From Betaproteobacteria bacterium (GTDB taxonomy: Bacteria; Pseudomonadota; Gammaproteobacteria; Burkholderiales; SG8-41), in assembly GCA_028292435.1 (NCBI GenBank), contig JAQGMI010000006.1, positions 1-64,000 of the forward strand: a stretch of 64,000 nucleotides of DNA. Reading direction: 5' to 3'. Numbering within the stretch: position 1 is the first letter of the stretch; each line of letters starts with the position of its first letter. Position numbers and translations under genes: made by a program. The notes under the pieces were generated by a model. The model did not search any database. It saw only the letters and a program-made list of their open reading frames with translations, and was not told the DNA's origin. Positions 8,093-17,661 of this stretch are shown here, in pieces.

Positions 8093-8773
8093 TCAGCGCA
8101 GCGCTGCCAGATTGAGTTGAGACGACAGGCGATGAGCGTCCGGCGCCGGGGAAAATTCGACCGTGCCCAGCAGCGGCGAATCCAACCGTTCGCCAAGCGC
8201 CGCGATGTTTTCATCAGCTACCGGCATCGCCGCATCGATTCGGTTAGCGATCCAGCCGGCGAGTTTTAACCCGCGAGCGCGAACTGCCGCCGCGGTCAGG
8301 ATCGCGTGATTCAGACAACCCAGCCGCACGCCGACCACAAGAATGACGGGCAGGCAAAGCCGCTGCGCAAGATCGGCACTGTCTACCGTGCGATTCAGCG
8401 GCACGCAAAAACCGCCGGCGCCCTCGACGATGACGACATCTGCCGTCGCCGCGAGACGCGTATAAGCGACCACGACGCTAGCGAGATCAATGGTGACGCC
8501 GGCCAGCCGCGCGGCAATATGCGGCGCAATCGCTGCTTCGAAGCAGTATGGATTGACGAGCGCGCGATCGAATTTCACATTGCCGGCGGCGCACAGCTGG
8601 GCGACGTCGTCGTTGAGCCATCCTTCGGCGTCGCGCACTGCGCCTGCAGCGACCGGCTTCATGCCGACGACGCGTTTGCCCATGCGCGCGAACGCATGCA
8701 ACAACGCGCACGCGACCAGCGTCTTGCCGACGCCCGTGTCGGTTCCGGTAACGAAATAGCCGGATGCCGTCAT
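8093..8773 (-). CDS. bioD: Dethiobiotin synthetase
   Basis: BioD forms the ureido ring of dethiobiotin from 7,8-diaminononanoate, CO2 and ATP. The 226-residue protein starts with the P-loop GTDTGVGKT (residues 10-18). It continues with GMKPVAAG, carrying the substrate-binding Lys, and the VIVEGAGGFCVPL segment that closes the active site. It is the last gene of the bioB-F-H-C-D run and overlaps the bioC stop by 4 bp (ATGA). Confidence 0.95.
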   Translation of the reverse strand: MTASGYFVTGTDTGVGKTLVACALLHAFARMGKRVVGMKPVAAGAVRDAEGWLNDDVAQLCAAGNVKFDRALVNPYCFEAAIAPHIAARLAGVTIDLASVVVAYTRLAATADVVIVEGAGGFCVPLNRTVDSADLAQRLCLPVILVVGVRLGCLNHAILTAAAVRARGLKLAGWIANRIDAAMPVADENIAALGERLDSPLLGTVEFSPAPDAHRLSSQLNLAALR

Positions 8774-9651
8774 TGTTTGTCCACGGGCAGCGGTTTGATT
8801 TCGATTACCGGCTTGCCCTCGGGCGTCGTGCGCTTTTGCGGCACCCAGGCGTGGCCGTAAATGACTTCGAAAGTCGCAGGCAGGCGGTCGTCCTTGCGGA
8901 AGCGCTCGTAATTGCGCTCGACCGCCGCCAGCGTTGCCCGCGCCGTCATGCCGGGCCGCCGGCCGGCGTTTGCGTTATGCGCGCCTATCGCTTTCAAGTC
9001 ATGCATCAACGCGCGCACGTCGGCGTAAGTGAGCGTGATGTACTCCATGTCCATCACCGGGTCGGCGAAGCCGGCATGCACGAGCATGTCGCCGACGTCA
9101 TGCATGTCGATGAAGCGATTCACATGCGTATAGCGGTCCGTGTCGGCGTACGCGGCGCGCAACTCCTTCAAGGTATCGGGTCCCAATGTGCTGAACATCA
9201 GAAGCCCGCCGGGCGCGAGCGCGCGCCGCAGTTCGATAAACGCATGCGGCGGATCGTTAACCCACTGCAGGGCGAGATTCGACCACACAAGGTCGAACGC
9301 GCCCGATTTCAGCGGTAAGTGCTCGATGTCGCCGCAGACAGGCAGCATGCCGCGCCCCAGCACGCGTTTCAACCATGGCGCGTGGCCACGCGCTTCACGC
9401 AGCATCGCCGGCGCGATATCGAGCGCGCATAACTGCGCGCGTGGAAATCGGGCATAAAAATCCGGCAGCACGTTGCCGGTGCCGCAGCCGGCATCGAGTA
9501 TCGCTGCAGGCTGCAATTTAACGAATTCGAGCCGCGACAACATGCGCCGGCACACCTCGTGCTGCAATACGGCAGCTGCGTCGTAGCCGCGCGCCGCTTT
9601 GTCGAATGATTCGCGCACGCGGCGCTTGTCGATTGGGACGGCGTTATCCAT
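8770..9651 (-). CDS. bioC: Malonyl-ACP O-methyltransferase
   Basis: BioC methylates the free carboxyl of malonyl-ACP, disguising it so fatty acid synthase can build the pimeloyl chain. The 293-residue product opens with MDNAVPIDKRRVRESFDKAA, typical of BioC, and has the SAM-binding motif DAGCGTGN, an acidic LDIAPAML strand, and the LALQWVNDP motif of the family. The ATG at 9651 overlaps the bioH stop by 8 bp. A longer frame upstream only reads through bioH and lacks homology-like sequence, so I reject it. Confidence 0.93.
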   Translation of the reverse strand: MDNAVPIDKRRVRESFDKAARGYDAAAVLQHEVCRRMLSRLEFVKLQPAAILDAGCGTGNVLPDFYARFPRAQLCALDIAPAMLREARGHAPWLKRVLGRGMLPVCGDIEHLPLKSGAFDLVWSNLALQWVNDPPHAFIELRRALAPGGLLMFSTLGPDTLKELRAAYADTDRYTHVNRFIDMHDVGDMLVHAGFADPVMDMEYITLTYADVRALMHDLKAIGAHNANAGRRPGMTARATLAAVERNYERFRKDDRLPATFEVIYGHAWVPQKRTTPEGKPVIEIKPLPVDKQ

Positions 9652-10396
9652 GACAAAACGCCGCGACAAGGCGCGCGCAGTTATCCGGTTGGGCGATAAA
9701 CGGTGCGTGTGCAGCCCCCGCAATGGTTTCGAGCCGAGCGTGCGGCAATCGACGCTGCAAGTAATCGCCGGCAGCGGGTGAAACGATGCCGTCATGCTCA
9801 CCATGCAAGATCAGCATGGACTGAGTGATCGTGGGTAGCTCCGCGCGCAGGTCGGATTTCTGCAGGATTGCTAATCCGCCAGCCAGTGCGGTGACGTCAG
9901 ACGCGGCAGCCGTGCAAGCGTGCGCGCGCAAATAACGGGCGACGTCGCGCGCCTTTGTGTCGCCATGCACCTGCAACAGCACGAATCGCTGCAAAGCCGC
10001 ATCGATGTCCTGACCGAAATCGCGCGCAAATGCATTGAATACCGCTGGCTCCATGCCGCAATCCCAATTGTCCTTGCGAACGAAACGCGGTGTCGCCGCA
10101 ATCAAAATCACGCGCTGAATCTGGTCCGGCTTCAACTGCGCCCACCGCAACGCGACTTGCCCGCCCAATGACCATCCGCAGACCGTCGCGCGTGAAACGC
10201 ATGCGTTCGCAACCGCCTCGACGACGGCATCGAGATCGCCGGACTTAACGATATGACCAGCGAACAAATCGACGCGATGCACGCGAAACTCGCGCGCGAG
10301 CATGGCCGCAAATTCTCCCCACACGCCGGCATTCATGCCCCATCCAGGCAACAGAACGAGATCGGGACCCGCACCTTCGACCATGATTCGCATCAC
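9644..10396 (-). CDS. bioH: Pimeloyl-ACP methyl ester carboxylesterase
   Basis: BioH removes the methyl group from pimeloyl-ACP methyl ester, ending the chain-building stage started by BioC. The 250-residue alpha/beta-hydrolase shows the oxyanion segment LLPGWGMN, the nucleophile elbow GWSLGG (Ser76), the acid in HGEHDGI (Asp202) and the base in GAAHAPF (His230). BioC and BioH sitting side by side is consistent with the E. coli-type pimelate route. It overlaps bioF upstream by 4 bp. Confidence 0.93.
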   Translation of the reverse strand: MMRIMVEGAGPDLVLLPGWGMNAGVWGEFAAMLAREFRVHRVDLFAGHIVKSGDLDAVVEAVANACVSRATVCGWSLGGQVALRWAQLKPDQIQRVILIAATPRFVRKDNWDCGMEPAVFNAFARDFGQDIDAALQRFVLLQVHGDTKARDVARYLRAHACTAAASDVTALAGGLAILQKSDLRAELPTITQSMLILHGEHDGIVSPAAGDYLQRRLPHARLETIAGAAHAPFIAQPDNCARLVAAFCHG

Positions 10397-11553
10397 GACG
10401 CGCGCTCAACCTGGCGCAGCGCGTCGATCAGGCGTGTCACGTCTTCTTCGTTGTGCGCCGCTGATAACGAGATGCGCAGCCGAGCGGTGCCGGCCGGCAC
10501 CGTTGGTGGCCGAATCGCCGGCACCAGCACCCCGTGCTCGGCAAGCGCCGCCGATACGCGCATCACGTCAGTGTTGCTGCCGATGACAAGCGGCTGGATG
10601 GCAGTGTCCGACGCCATCAACGGCCACCGCATGCCCGCTATGCCGATTTTGAGCCGAGCGATCAGAGAAGCAAGCAGTTGGCGGCGGCCGGTTTCGCGGC
10701 CGATGATTTCGAGGCTCGCGAGCAGCGCATGAGCGAGCAGCGGCGGCGACGCCGTGGTGTAAATATATGTGCGTGCGCGCTGGATCAGCATATCAATGAC
10801 GTCTTCGTCTCCCGCGACAAATGCGCCGGCGACGCCCGCCGCCTTGCCGAGCGTGGCCATGTAGATAATTCGCGGCGACGCGACGCCAAAATGTTCGAGC
10901 GCGCCGCCGCCTGTCTGGCCGAGCACGCCGAAGCCATGCGCGTCATCGACGAGCAGCCAGGCGTCGTAACGCTCGCAAAGCCGCAGCAACGCCGGCACCG
11001 GTGCGATATCGCCGTCCATGCTGAATACCGCATCGGTAATCACCAGCTTGCGGCGGGCCGACGACGCGGCCAACAGCCGCTCGAGCGCGGCCAGATCGAC
11101 GTGTGCGTATCGCCTGAAATTTGCGCGCGACAATAAAACGGCATCGTTCAACGACGCATGATTCAGCTTATCGGCGAAGACATCGTCGTGACGCCTGACG
11201 AGTGCGGTGACGGCTCCAATGTTGGCCATGTAGCCGGTCGAAAACAGAAGCGCCCGCGGCATGTGGATGAACTGCGCGAGCGCGATCTCGAGCCGATAAT
11301 GAGCGCTCGTATGCCCGAGGATCAAGTGCGAAGCACCGGCACCGACGCCGCTGGTGCGCGCGCCTTCGCAAGCGGCCTCAATCAACCGCGGATCGGCCGC
11401 GAGACCTAAATAGTCGTTGCTGCAAAACGCGACATAATCGCGGCCATCGACGACGACGCGCGCGCTTTGTGCACTTTCAAGCGTTCGGCGCTGCCGAAGC
11501 AGATTATCCGCATCGAGCGCCGCGAGATCGGCGGCGAGATCGTCGAAGGACAT
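10393..11553 (-). CDS. bioF: 8-amino-7-oxononanoate synthase
   Basis: A PLP enzyme that condenses pimeloyl-ACP with L-alanine to give 8-amino-7-oxononanoate. The 386-residue length matches E. coli BioF. The cofactor Lys is Lys237 in TLGKAAGVAG, with the supporting VDDAHGFG (Asp203, His206), His132 and the N-terminal CSNDYLGL and GAGASHLILG segments. I chose the ATG at 11553 (MSFDDL); a TTG at 11616 would add 21 residues that do not look like the family. It lies 67 bp from the bioB stop. Confidence 0.93.
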   Translation of the reverse strand: MSFDDLAADLAALDADNLLRQRRTLESAQSARVVVDGRDYVAFCSNDYLGLAADPRLIEAACEGARTSGVGAGASHLILGHTSAHYRLEIALAQFIHMPRALLFSTGYMANIGAVTALVRRHDDVFADKLNHASLNDAVLLSRANFRRYAHVDLAALERLLAASSARRKLVITDAVFSMDGDIAPVPALLRLCERYDAWLLVDDAHGFGVLGQTGGGALEHFGVASPRIIYMATLGKAAGVAGAFVAGDEDVIDMLIQRARTYIYTTASPPLLAHALLASLEIIGRETGRRQLLASLIARLKIGIAGMRWPLMASDTAIQPLVIGSNTDVMRVSAALAEHGVLVPAIRPPTVPAGTARLRISLSAAHNEEDVTRLIDALRQVERAS

Positions 11554-11620
11554 GCTGCGCGGATTCAGCTTGGAGGTGAGCGCCCGCTCCGGCAGCGTAG
11601 AGCAGCCGGCGGGCAATGGG

Positions 11621-12649
11621 TTACTGTTCGCTGGCCACAGCTTGTACGCCGGCGGTTGCTACGCGCAGCGGATACATGCCGAGCTTGTCCAGCAGCGCGC
11701 GATCCCGGGCAGCTTCCGGATTGCCGGTCGTCAGCAATTTGTCCCCGTAGAAAATCGAATTAGCGCCGGCGGCAAAACACAGCGCCTGAATCCCTTCCGA
11801 CATTTCCTGGCGGCCCGCCGACAGCCGCACCATCGCTTTGGGCATCGTAATGCGCGCAACGGCAATCGTACGCACGAATTCGAATGGATCGAGCGCCGCC
11901 GTGCCGTGGAGCGGCGTGCCTTCGACTTGCACCAAATTGTTGATCGGTACGCTTTCGGGGTACGGCGTTAGATTGGCGAGCTGCGCGATCAACGCCGCGC
12001 GCGTGCGCCGCGTCTCGCCCATGCCGACGATGCCGCCGCTGCATACGTGCAGGCCCGCGTCTCGCACTTTACCGAGCGTGTCCAGCCGGTCGTCCTGGGT
12101 GCGCGTGGACACGATTGAACCGTAAAACTCCGGCGCGGTATCCAGATTGTGGTTATAGTAATCGAGGCCCGCATCCTTCAACTGTTCGGCCTGCCCGGCT
12201 TTCAGCATGCCGAGCGTTGCACAAGTTTCCATGCCGAGTCCGCGCACGGCTTTGACCATCTGCAGCACGCGGTCGAGCTCGCGTTGCTTCGGTCCGCGCC
12301 ATGCGGCGCCCATGCAGAATCGAGTCGCGCCTTGATCGCGTGCCGCTTTCGCGGCCGCAACGACGACATCCACTTCAAGCATCGCTTCGTTGTCGACGTC
12401 GGTGTGATAACGCGCGGCCTGCGGACAGTAACCGCAATCTTCGGGACAGCCGCCGGTCTTGATCGACAACAGCGTCGAGAGCTGCACGGCATTGGCGTCA
12501 AAATTTTCCCGATGCACAGTTTGCGCGCGAAACAGCAAATCGTTGAATGGCAAATCCAGCAGTGCGGCGACCGCATCGACGCTCCACTGCGGAACCGGTG
12601 CGGTGTCGGCTTTGCCGGCTGCCTGCGCGTTGTGGGTAATGGTATCCAT
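11621..12649 (-). CDS. bioB: Biotin synthase
   Basis: A radical-SAM enzyme that inserts sulfur into dethiobiotin. The 342-residue protein has the CxxxCxxC cluster motif in [12 protein letters not shown] (Cys68, Cys72, Cys75), [12 protein letters not shown], and the C-terminal RLSAGR and [16 protein letters not shown] segments that hold the [2Fe-2S] and substrate sites. It is the first gene of the operon. Its start is only 53 bp from divergent comF, so both promoters must share that gap. bioA, the only missing step of ring assembly, is not in this window. Confidence 0.97.
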   Translation of the reverse strand: MDTITHNAQAAGKADTAPVPQWSVDAVAALLDLPFNDLLFRAQTVHRENFDANAVQLSTLLSIKTGGCPEDCGYCPQAARYHTDVDNEAMLEVDVVVAAAKAARDQGATRFCMGAAWRGPKQRELDRVLQMVKAVRGLGMETCATLGMLKAGQAEQLKDAGLDYYNHNLDTAPEFYGSIVSTRTQDDRLDTLGKVRDAGLHVCSGGIVGMGETRRTRAALIAQLANLTPYPESVPINNLVQVEGTPLHGTAALDPFEFVRTIAVARITMPKAMVRLSAGRQEMSEGIQALCFAAGANSIFYGDKLLTTGNPEAARDRALLDKLGMYPLRVATAGVQAVASEQ

Positions 12650-12702
12650 GCTGATATGCTCACGGGAGGGTGAATGCTGCCAGGAAAAAGTGCTGTTAGA
12701 TC

Positions 12703-13446
12703 ATGAGCTTTGAATCTTCAGCGATAGGCCGCCGGTTGTCAAATTTGCGGCGAATATTTTTGAACAATTGCGTGCAAATTGCACATGCGACGCTGCCCGA
12801 GCAATGCCTGTTGTGCAACGCCGCTGCTACGACACTCGCCTTATGCGGTCGTTGCCATGACGAATTGCCCTGGCTGCCCCAAGCGCATTGTCCGCAGTGC
12901 GCGTTGCCGACAACCAATGGCAATGTTTGCGGCGGCTGTTTGAGTCATCGACCAGGCTTCGATGCGATTACCGCTGCGTTTATTTACGAATGGCCGCTTG
13001 CGCCGCTGATTCAGCGATACAAGTACGCTGGCAACCTGGCGCTTGCAGGTGTGTTTGCGCGTGCGCTTGCGAGCCGGATCAATACCGCGGTCGACGTCAT
13101 CATTCCGATGCCGCTCGCGCCGCGGCGACTGGCGGAGCGCGGGTTCAATCAGGCGCTTGAAATCGCACGGGTCGTGAGCCGCGTGAAACAAACAACGCTG
13201 GCACCGACGGCTTGCCGGCGCGTGCTGGAGAGCTTGCCGCAAGCAACGCTGCCGTGGAAAGAACGGGCGCGCAACATTCGCGGCGCATTCGTCTGCGACG
13301 CGGATCTGAGCGGTAAACGCGTCGCGGTCATCGACGACGTATTAACGACGGGCGCAACGATCAACGAACTTGCTCGCAACTTGCGCAAAGCCGGCGCGAT
13401 TGAAATTCAGGGCTGGGTGGTGGCGCGTGCGGTGAAGCAGGACTGA
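12703..13446 (+). CDS. comF: ComF family phosphoribosyltransferase-like protein (competence)
   Basis: The 247-residue protein has an N-terminal zinc-binding region with four Cys pairs (Cys35/38, 48/51, 63/66, 76/79), then a type I phosphoribosyltransferase fold ending in the PRPP motif VAVIDDVLTTGAT (207-219). The RGFNQALEIAR segment is typical of ComF. ComF proteins are needed for natural transformation in several bacteria, probably in handling incoming single-stranded DNA; the exact reaction is not settled. It stands alone, divergent from bioB and convergent with mshN. Confidence 0.9.
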   Translation: MSFESSAIGRRLSNLRRIFLNNCVQIAHATLPEQCLLCNAAATTLALCGRCHDELPWLPQAHCPQCALPTTNGNVCGGCLSHRPGFDAITAAFIYEWPLAPLIQRYKYAGNLALAGVFARALASRINTAVDVIIPMPLAPRRLAERGFNQALEIARVVSRVKQTTLAPTACRRVLESLPQATLPWKERARNIRGAFVCDADLSGKRVAVIDDVLTTGATINELARNLRKAGAIEIQGWVVARAVKQD

Positions 13447-13483
13447 GTTGCCGACGCGAGTTTGCGTTTCGGCCGGGAAAAAA

Positions 13484-14860
13484 CTACTGCAATTGCTTCA
13501 ATCGCTGATCGACGAAGGCCGTTAGTTCCGGGTTCAGCGTATTAGTGCTGCGGGCGCGCCGAAATGCTTCCTGCGCTTCACTATTGCGCTTCAATGCCTG
13601 CAATGAAATGCCGAGCCCCATCAGCCAGATGCCCGACTGTGGCGCCAGGCGCAGCGCCGCCTGATATTGGTCAACCGCTTCTTTGTGCTGCGATGTCCGC
13701 TGATATAAAGCAGCCAGAAATGCAAGGTAATCGGGGCTCGACTGTCCCGACGCAATCGGCTTCTGCAAAGTTTCAATGGCGCCGACGGCGTCGCCCCGGT
13801 CAACCTGCATGCGTGCCAAAGCCATCGCGAATCCAGCCTGATTTGGATTGATCCGCAGGCCCTCCAGCAGCACCTGTTCCGCTTCGCCGTTCTTCTTGGC
13901 CTCGATCAGCAGGCCGAACAAGCCCTGGCGCGCGCCGACGTGCGCAGGATTGGTTTGCAACGCGAGGCGGAACCCTTCCTGCGCCTCAGCAAGCCGGCCC
14001 TGGTTCAGCAAGTTGGCCGCTTCGCGGTACTCGTTTTCCGCCATTGATTGCGGTGACAACTGCTGTGAGCGTTTATCGATCTGCGGATTCGCGAGCGCGA
14101 CGCGAGCTTTGTTGTCCGCCGCTGTATCGGGTGACGCTGTTTTTGCCGCAACGACCGGTACGGCGGATGCAGCTTTCGCATTTTCCGCTGAGGCGCTCGT
14201 TGCTGCCATGGGCGGCCTCAGTGTGGAAGAGATTGCTGGCTCAGGAGCGACATTCGCAGGTTTTGCCGACGACATCTGCGGCGCCGGATTCAATGCCGCA
14301 AAGGTTTTCGCGTCGGGCGATACTGGTGTGCGCGAACTCGCCGCACTGCTCGCCGACTTGGCAGGCTGCGACTCGCTATCGCCACGTACGGCTTGTCGCG
14401 TCAGTGCCGGGGCCCTATCGACCACCGCCGAGGTTGCGACCGGCGGCGATAACTCTTTGTCCTTGGCCACAGTTGCGTTTTTGGCCGGCGCTGGCTTGCG
14501 GACCATCGTTGCGTCGTCGCGCGGCGACCCTGGACCTGCAGCCGTATTCAGATCGAGCGCCATACGCGACGCCGGAGAACTGGAGCCTGGCGCGGCGTCG
14601 GTCGCAGCGTCGACTTGTTTCGATTGTTCCGTCTGCACGCCAGGCCCGGCGAGTGCCGACCTCTTGGTTTGAAATTGATTGACCTGCCACGCGATGCCCG
14701 CGATCACCACGACCGCGAGTGCAACGCCGGCGAGCCATCGCCCTGTGCCGCGGCTATCGGCGCGCGGTAATACGCGCACCTGGTCGGGGAGTTCACCACG
14801 CTCAGTACCCGAAGCGCGACGCTTTTCGAGGTCCTGCAACATCTGGTTGATCAGGCTCAT
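13484..14860 (-). CDS. mshN: MSHA pilus biogenesis protein MshN, TPR-containing
   Basis: The protein begins MSLINQMLQDLEKRRA, the signature start of MshN proteins, followed by one membrane helix (about 41-60). A long Ala/Pro/Ser/Lys-rich linker spans about 70-260 and should cross the periplasm. The C-terminal third is made of tetratricopeptide repeats (EYREAANLLNQGRLAEAQEGF and later units). It is the last gene of the MSHA locus. I chose the ATG at 14860 because that is where the family signature begins; the upstream GTG/TTG codons lie inside mshM. The likely role is support of the secretin or the inner-membrane complex. Confidence 0.88.
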   Translation of the reverse strand: MSLINQMLQDLEKRRASGTERGELPDQVRVLPRADSRGTGRWLAGVALAVVVIAGIAWQVNQFQTKRSALAGPGVQTEQSKQVDAATDAAPGSSSPASRMALDLNTAAGPGSPRDDATMVRKPAPAKNATVAKDKELSPPVATSAVVDRAPALTRQAVRGDSESQPAKSASSAASSRTPVSPDAKTFAALNPAPQMSSAKPANVAPEPAISSTLRPPMAATSASAENAKAASAVPVVAAKTASPDTAADNKARVALANPQIDKRSQQLSPQSMAENEYREAANLLNQGRLAEAQEGFRLALQTNPAHVGARQGLFGLLIEAKKNGEAEQVLLEGLRINPNQAGFAMALARMQVDRGDAVGAIETLQKPIASGQSSPDYLAFLAALYQRTSQHKEAVDQYQAALRLAPQSGIWLMGLGISLQALKRNSEAQEAFRRARSTNTLNPELTAFVDQRLKQLQ

Positions 14861-14868
14861 GCGCGGCT

Positions 14869-15756
14869 TTACTTGTAAATAAGCCAGCCGAGGCTGCTGG
14901 CGGACACTACAACCATGGCGAAGCCCCACCACCACCAGCGCTTTTGCTGCACTGCCGGCGTGTCGCTGGCGGCCGCTCGCACGTGATGCGGCGCGATCTC
15001 GTGCGCGCCCTCGCCGTAGGCGAGCAACAACGTTTTGTGCGCGAGAACGTTGAGCAGGCGCGGAATGCCGCCGCTGGCCCGGTGCAAAGCACGCACTGCG
15101 GAGTTTGTAAACAGACGGTTGCCGCGGTATCCGGCGACCCGCAAGCGGTGCGCGAGATAATAATCGACTTCGTCGCGCCCTAATTCGCCAAGGCGATATT
15201 GAAACGTGATGCGCTGGCGTAACTGACGGATTGAATCCTGTGCGAGCCTGTCGTCGAGTTCAGGCTGGCCGAACAGCACGACTTGCAGCAACTTGCGCTT
15301 TTCCGTTTCGAGATTGCTCAGCAGACGCAGCGCTTCAAGGCTTTCGATCGGCATTGCCTGCACCTCGTCAAGGCACAGCACGACGGACTTGCCGTCGCCC
15401 GCGAAACCAAGCAAGGCCTGCGTCAGGCCTTTGATCATATGATATTGATCATCCTCTTTGCCAAGATCGACGCCGAGCTCTTCCGCCAGCGCGAGCAGCA
15501 ACGTGCGCGGCTCGAGATATGGATTTGGTATGTAAGCGGAAACGTAGCTGTCATCGAGCGTCGCGAGAAATTTGCGGCATAGCAGCGTCTTGCCCGTGCC
15601 GACTTCTCCGGTGATCTTGATAAAGCCTTCACCGTTTTTAACCGCGATCAGCAGCGTATTGAGCGCTTCCTGATGGCCGGTGCATGCGTACGCAAAATTC
15701 GTGTCGGGTGTAATGCCGAACGGCAGTTCCTGTAATCCAAAATGAGATTGATACAT
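14869..15756 (-). CDS. mshM: MSHA biogenesis AAA ATPase MshM (GspA/ExeA type)
   Basis: A 295-residue AAA ATPase beginning MYQSHFGLQELPFGITPDT, the usual start of the ExeA/GspA/MshM group. Walker A is GEVGTGKT (50-57) and Walker B is VVLCLDEVQ (125-133). After the ATPase domain comes a Trp-rich C-terminal membrane helix (about 272-293) that anchors it to the inner membrane. In the homologous type II system GspA works with GspB to fit the secretin through peptidoglycan; by position MshM should do the same for MshL. It ends 8 bp before the mshN start. Confidence 0.9.
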   Translation of the reverse strand: MYQSHFGLQELPFGITPDTNFAYACTGHQEALNTLLIAVKNGEGFIKITGEVGTGKTLLCRKFLATLDDSYVSAYIPNPYLEPRTLLLALAEELGVDLGKEDDQYHMIKGLTQALLGFAGDGKSVVLCLDEVQAMPIESLEALRLLSNLETEKRKLLQVVLFGQPELDDRLAQDSIRQLRQRITFQYRLGELGRDEVDYYLAHRLRVAGYRGNRLFTNSAVRALHRASGGIPRLLNVLAHKTLLLAYGEGAHEIAPHHVRAAASDTPAVQQKRWWWWGFAMVVVSASSLGWLIYK

Positions 15757-15809
15757 ACAGAATCGAGTCCGGTGCGCTTAAATGGCCTTCAGTAAGGTAG
15801 AGGCAGCAA

Positions 15810-17642
15810 TCATCGAGCTGGCGTCGCCGGTTTGTCATCCGTTGCCGGCGCCGGGCGCCGCAGGCTCTGCATGCGTTCATTAACTTCCTGCGCCTGCTGC
15901 TGCCAAGCGGCGTCGCCCTTGATTACCGTGGTCTTCAGCAAAATAACAAGTTCGCTTTTATTGAGCTGCCGGCTGCGGCTTCCCAGAATACCGCCGAGTA
16001 TTGAATTGTTCGTTCCCGGCAGGCCGGAGTCCGAGTTGGCCTGCTGCTGTTTCATTAAACCGCCAATCGCGGCGATTGTGCCGTCCTGCACACGGACGAT
16101 GGTATCGCTTTCATTGATATTGCTTGACGCAAGCGGAAGTGTGATGACACCCAGCGTGCCGAGATTCAGCGTCTTCGTCTTGTCTGTAACCAAACTCACC
16201 GATGGATGCACATGCAAGGTAATCTGGTCGTCATCGGAAATCTGCGGCGTCACATCGAGCGCAATGCCCGAAAAGAACGGCGCTACCGTGATGGTCGGCG
16301 ATACCGTGGTCGACGTGCCGCTGGCCGTAGTGGTAGTCGACACATTGGTTACGAAAAATTCGTCGGTGCCGACTTTGATGACCGCCTTCTGGTTATTAAG
16401 AGTGGCAATCCGCGGGCTCGACAACACGTGAACCGTGCCTTGCGATTCGAGAAAACTCAGCAACGCGGCAAAGCTGCTGGTTTGAAATGCAAGGCCGAAC
16501 ACCGACGCAGGCGTCGCTGCACCAGACAGCAGTCTGGCTGTCGCAGAGCCGGCGCTTAGACCACCGAGTGGATCGGGACTAATTGGCAAGGACGAGGCGG
16601 GATCGGCGGTGATTGTCGAATTTGCCAACAACGCCCCATCAGGTCCGCGCGCTGTGAACGATTGCAGTATGCCATCAGTCCGCAATATCGTGCCCGGTTG
16701 AATCAGCCCTGCGCTAAAGCGGCTGTTCGGCCCCGTGTTGAATCCGGCCCAATTGATACCAGTCGAATACTGATCGCTCAAACTCACTTCGATGATTTTC
16801 GCTTCCAGCATGACTTGGCGTTCGACTACGAGCGACATTGCCTTTAGATATTGCTCAACGGACCGCAGCTCATTCGGCAACGCACGTACCAGTATCACGC
16901 CGGCGGTTGGATTGACGACCACGCTGCGGCCGCCCTCGGTGCCGACAATCGAGGTAATTGAGTCGTTGATTTCGGCCCAGAAATCATTATTCGAAGTAGT
17001 CGTCACGCGACTGCTTTCGAGCGACTGCGCCGAACCGCCGGCACCACCCGCAGGCGCTGGAGTCGGCGGCGCACCGGGCGCGCCGGCAGTGCCTTGTGGC
17101 TGCCCCTGCGCCGCAGAAGTCTGTATCGATCCGGACGTGACGCGCACATCGGCCCGGCCGACCCGCCGTCCGGCCAGATAATTCACCTGGAACAAACGCG
17201 TCTGGACGGAAACCGGCTGAATATAGATACGAGTACCCTGGACCTTGTACTCGTAACCGTACAATTCGCGAATTGCTTCCAGCGCCTCGGTCATCGTTAC
17301 CCCCTTGAGATTGACCGAAACCGCATCTTTGATCTCAGGATGTACGAGCATGCTGTAGCGAGTTCCCGATACAAGCGCCATGAACACCTGGTTCGCCGGC
17401 GCATTGTTGACGTTAAGATCGAAACGCGGCTCGACCGGCTGGCTCGCTTTCGGCATTTCAACAGTCAGCGGCGGCAACAGCGCCTGGTTCACGGCATCGG
17501 GCTGTGCTGGCTTGACCCGCGGCTCGGCGGCCTTGCTAAGATCAGCTTCGATCTGTGTCTGCACGAAGTCTTTTTTAAACAGCTTCGACTCGCAGCCAGT
17601 CAGCACAAGGGCTGTCAACAGCACCACTAAAAAAATTTTCAT
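15810..17642 (-). CDS. mshL: MSHA pilus outer-membrane secretin MshL (lipoprotein)
   Basis: A 610-residue secretin that forms the outer-membrane gate for the pilus. It has a lipoprotein signal with lipobox LTGC (Cys17). An N-domain follows (about 70-140: FDLNVNNAPANQVFMALV, then the STN-like SVNLKGVTMTEALEAI), then a Gly/Ala/Pro-rich loop near 185-215. The C-terminal secretin domain holds VLSSPRIATLNNQKAVIKVG and the closing AAIGGLMKQQQ, GLPG and LLKTTV motifs. It lies 19 bp after mshK and before mshM. Confidence 0.93.
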   Translation of the reverse strand: MKIFLVVLLTALVLTGCESKLFKKDFVQTQIEADLSKAAEPRVKPAQPDAVNQALLPPLTVEMPKASQPVEPRFDLNVNNAPANQVFMALVSGTRYSMLVHPEIKDAVSVNLKGVTMTEALEAIRELYGYEYKVQGTRIYIQPVSVQTRLFQVNYLAGRRVGRADVRVTSGSIQTSAAQGQPQGTAGAPGAPPTPAPAGGAGGSAQSLESSRVTTTSNNDFWAEINDSITSIVGTEGGRSVVVNPTAGVILVRALPNELRSVEQYLKAMSLVVERQVMLEAKIIEVSLSDQYSTGINWAGFNTGPNSRFSAGLIQPGTILRTDGILQSFTARGPDGALLANSTITADPASSLPISPDPLGGLSAGSATARLLSGAATPASVFGLAFQTSSFAALLSFLESQGTVHVLSSPRIATLNNQKAVIKVGTDEFFVTNVSTTTTASGTSTTVSPTITVAPFFSGIALDVTPQISDDDQITLHVHPSVSLVTDKTKTLNLGTLGVITLPLASSNINESDTIVRVQDGTIAAIGGLMKQQQANSDSGLPGTNNSILGGILGSRSRQLNKSELVILLKTTVIKGDAAWQQQAQEVNERMQSLRRPAPATDDKPATPAR

Positions 17643-17661
17643 CCCTGTGTCCTTGCCTGAA

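Noticed and set aside
12650-12702. BirA-type operator in the bioB-comF gap
   Set aside because: No inverted TTGTAAAC-like half-sites are present; any regulator site is of another kind.
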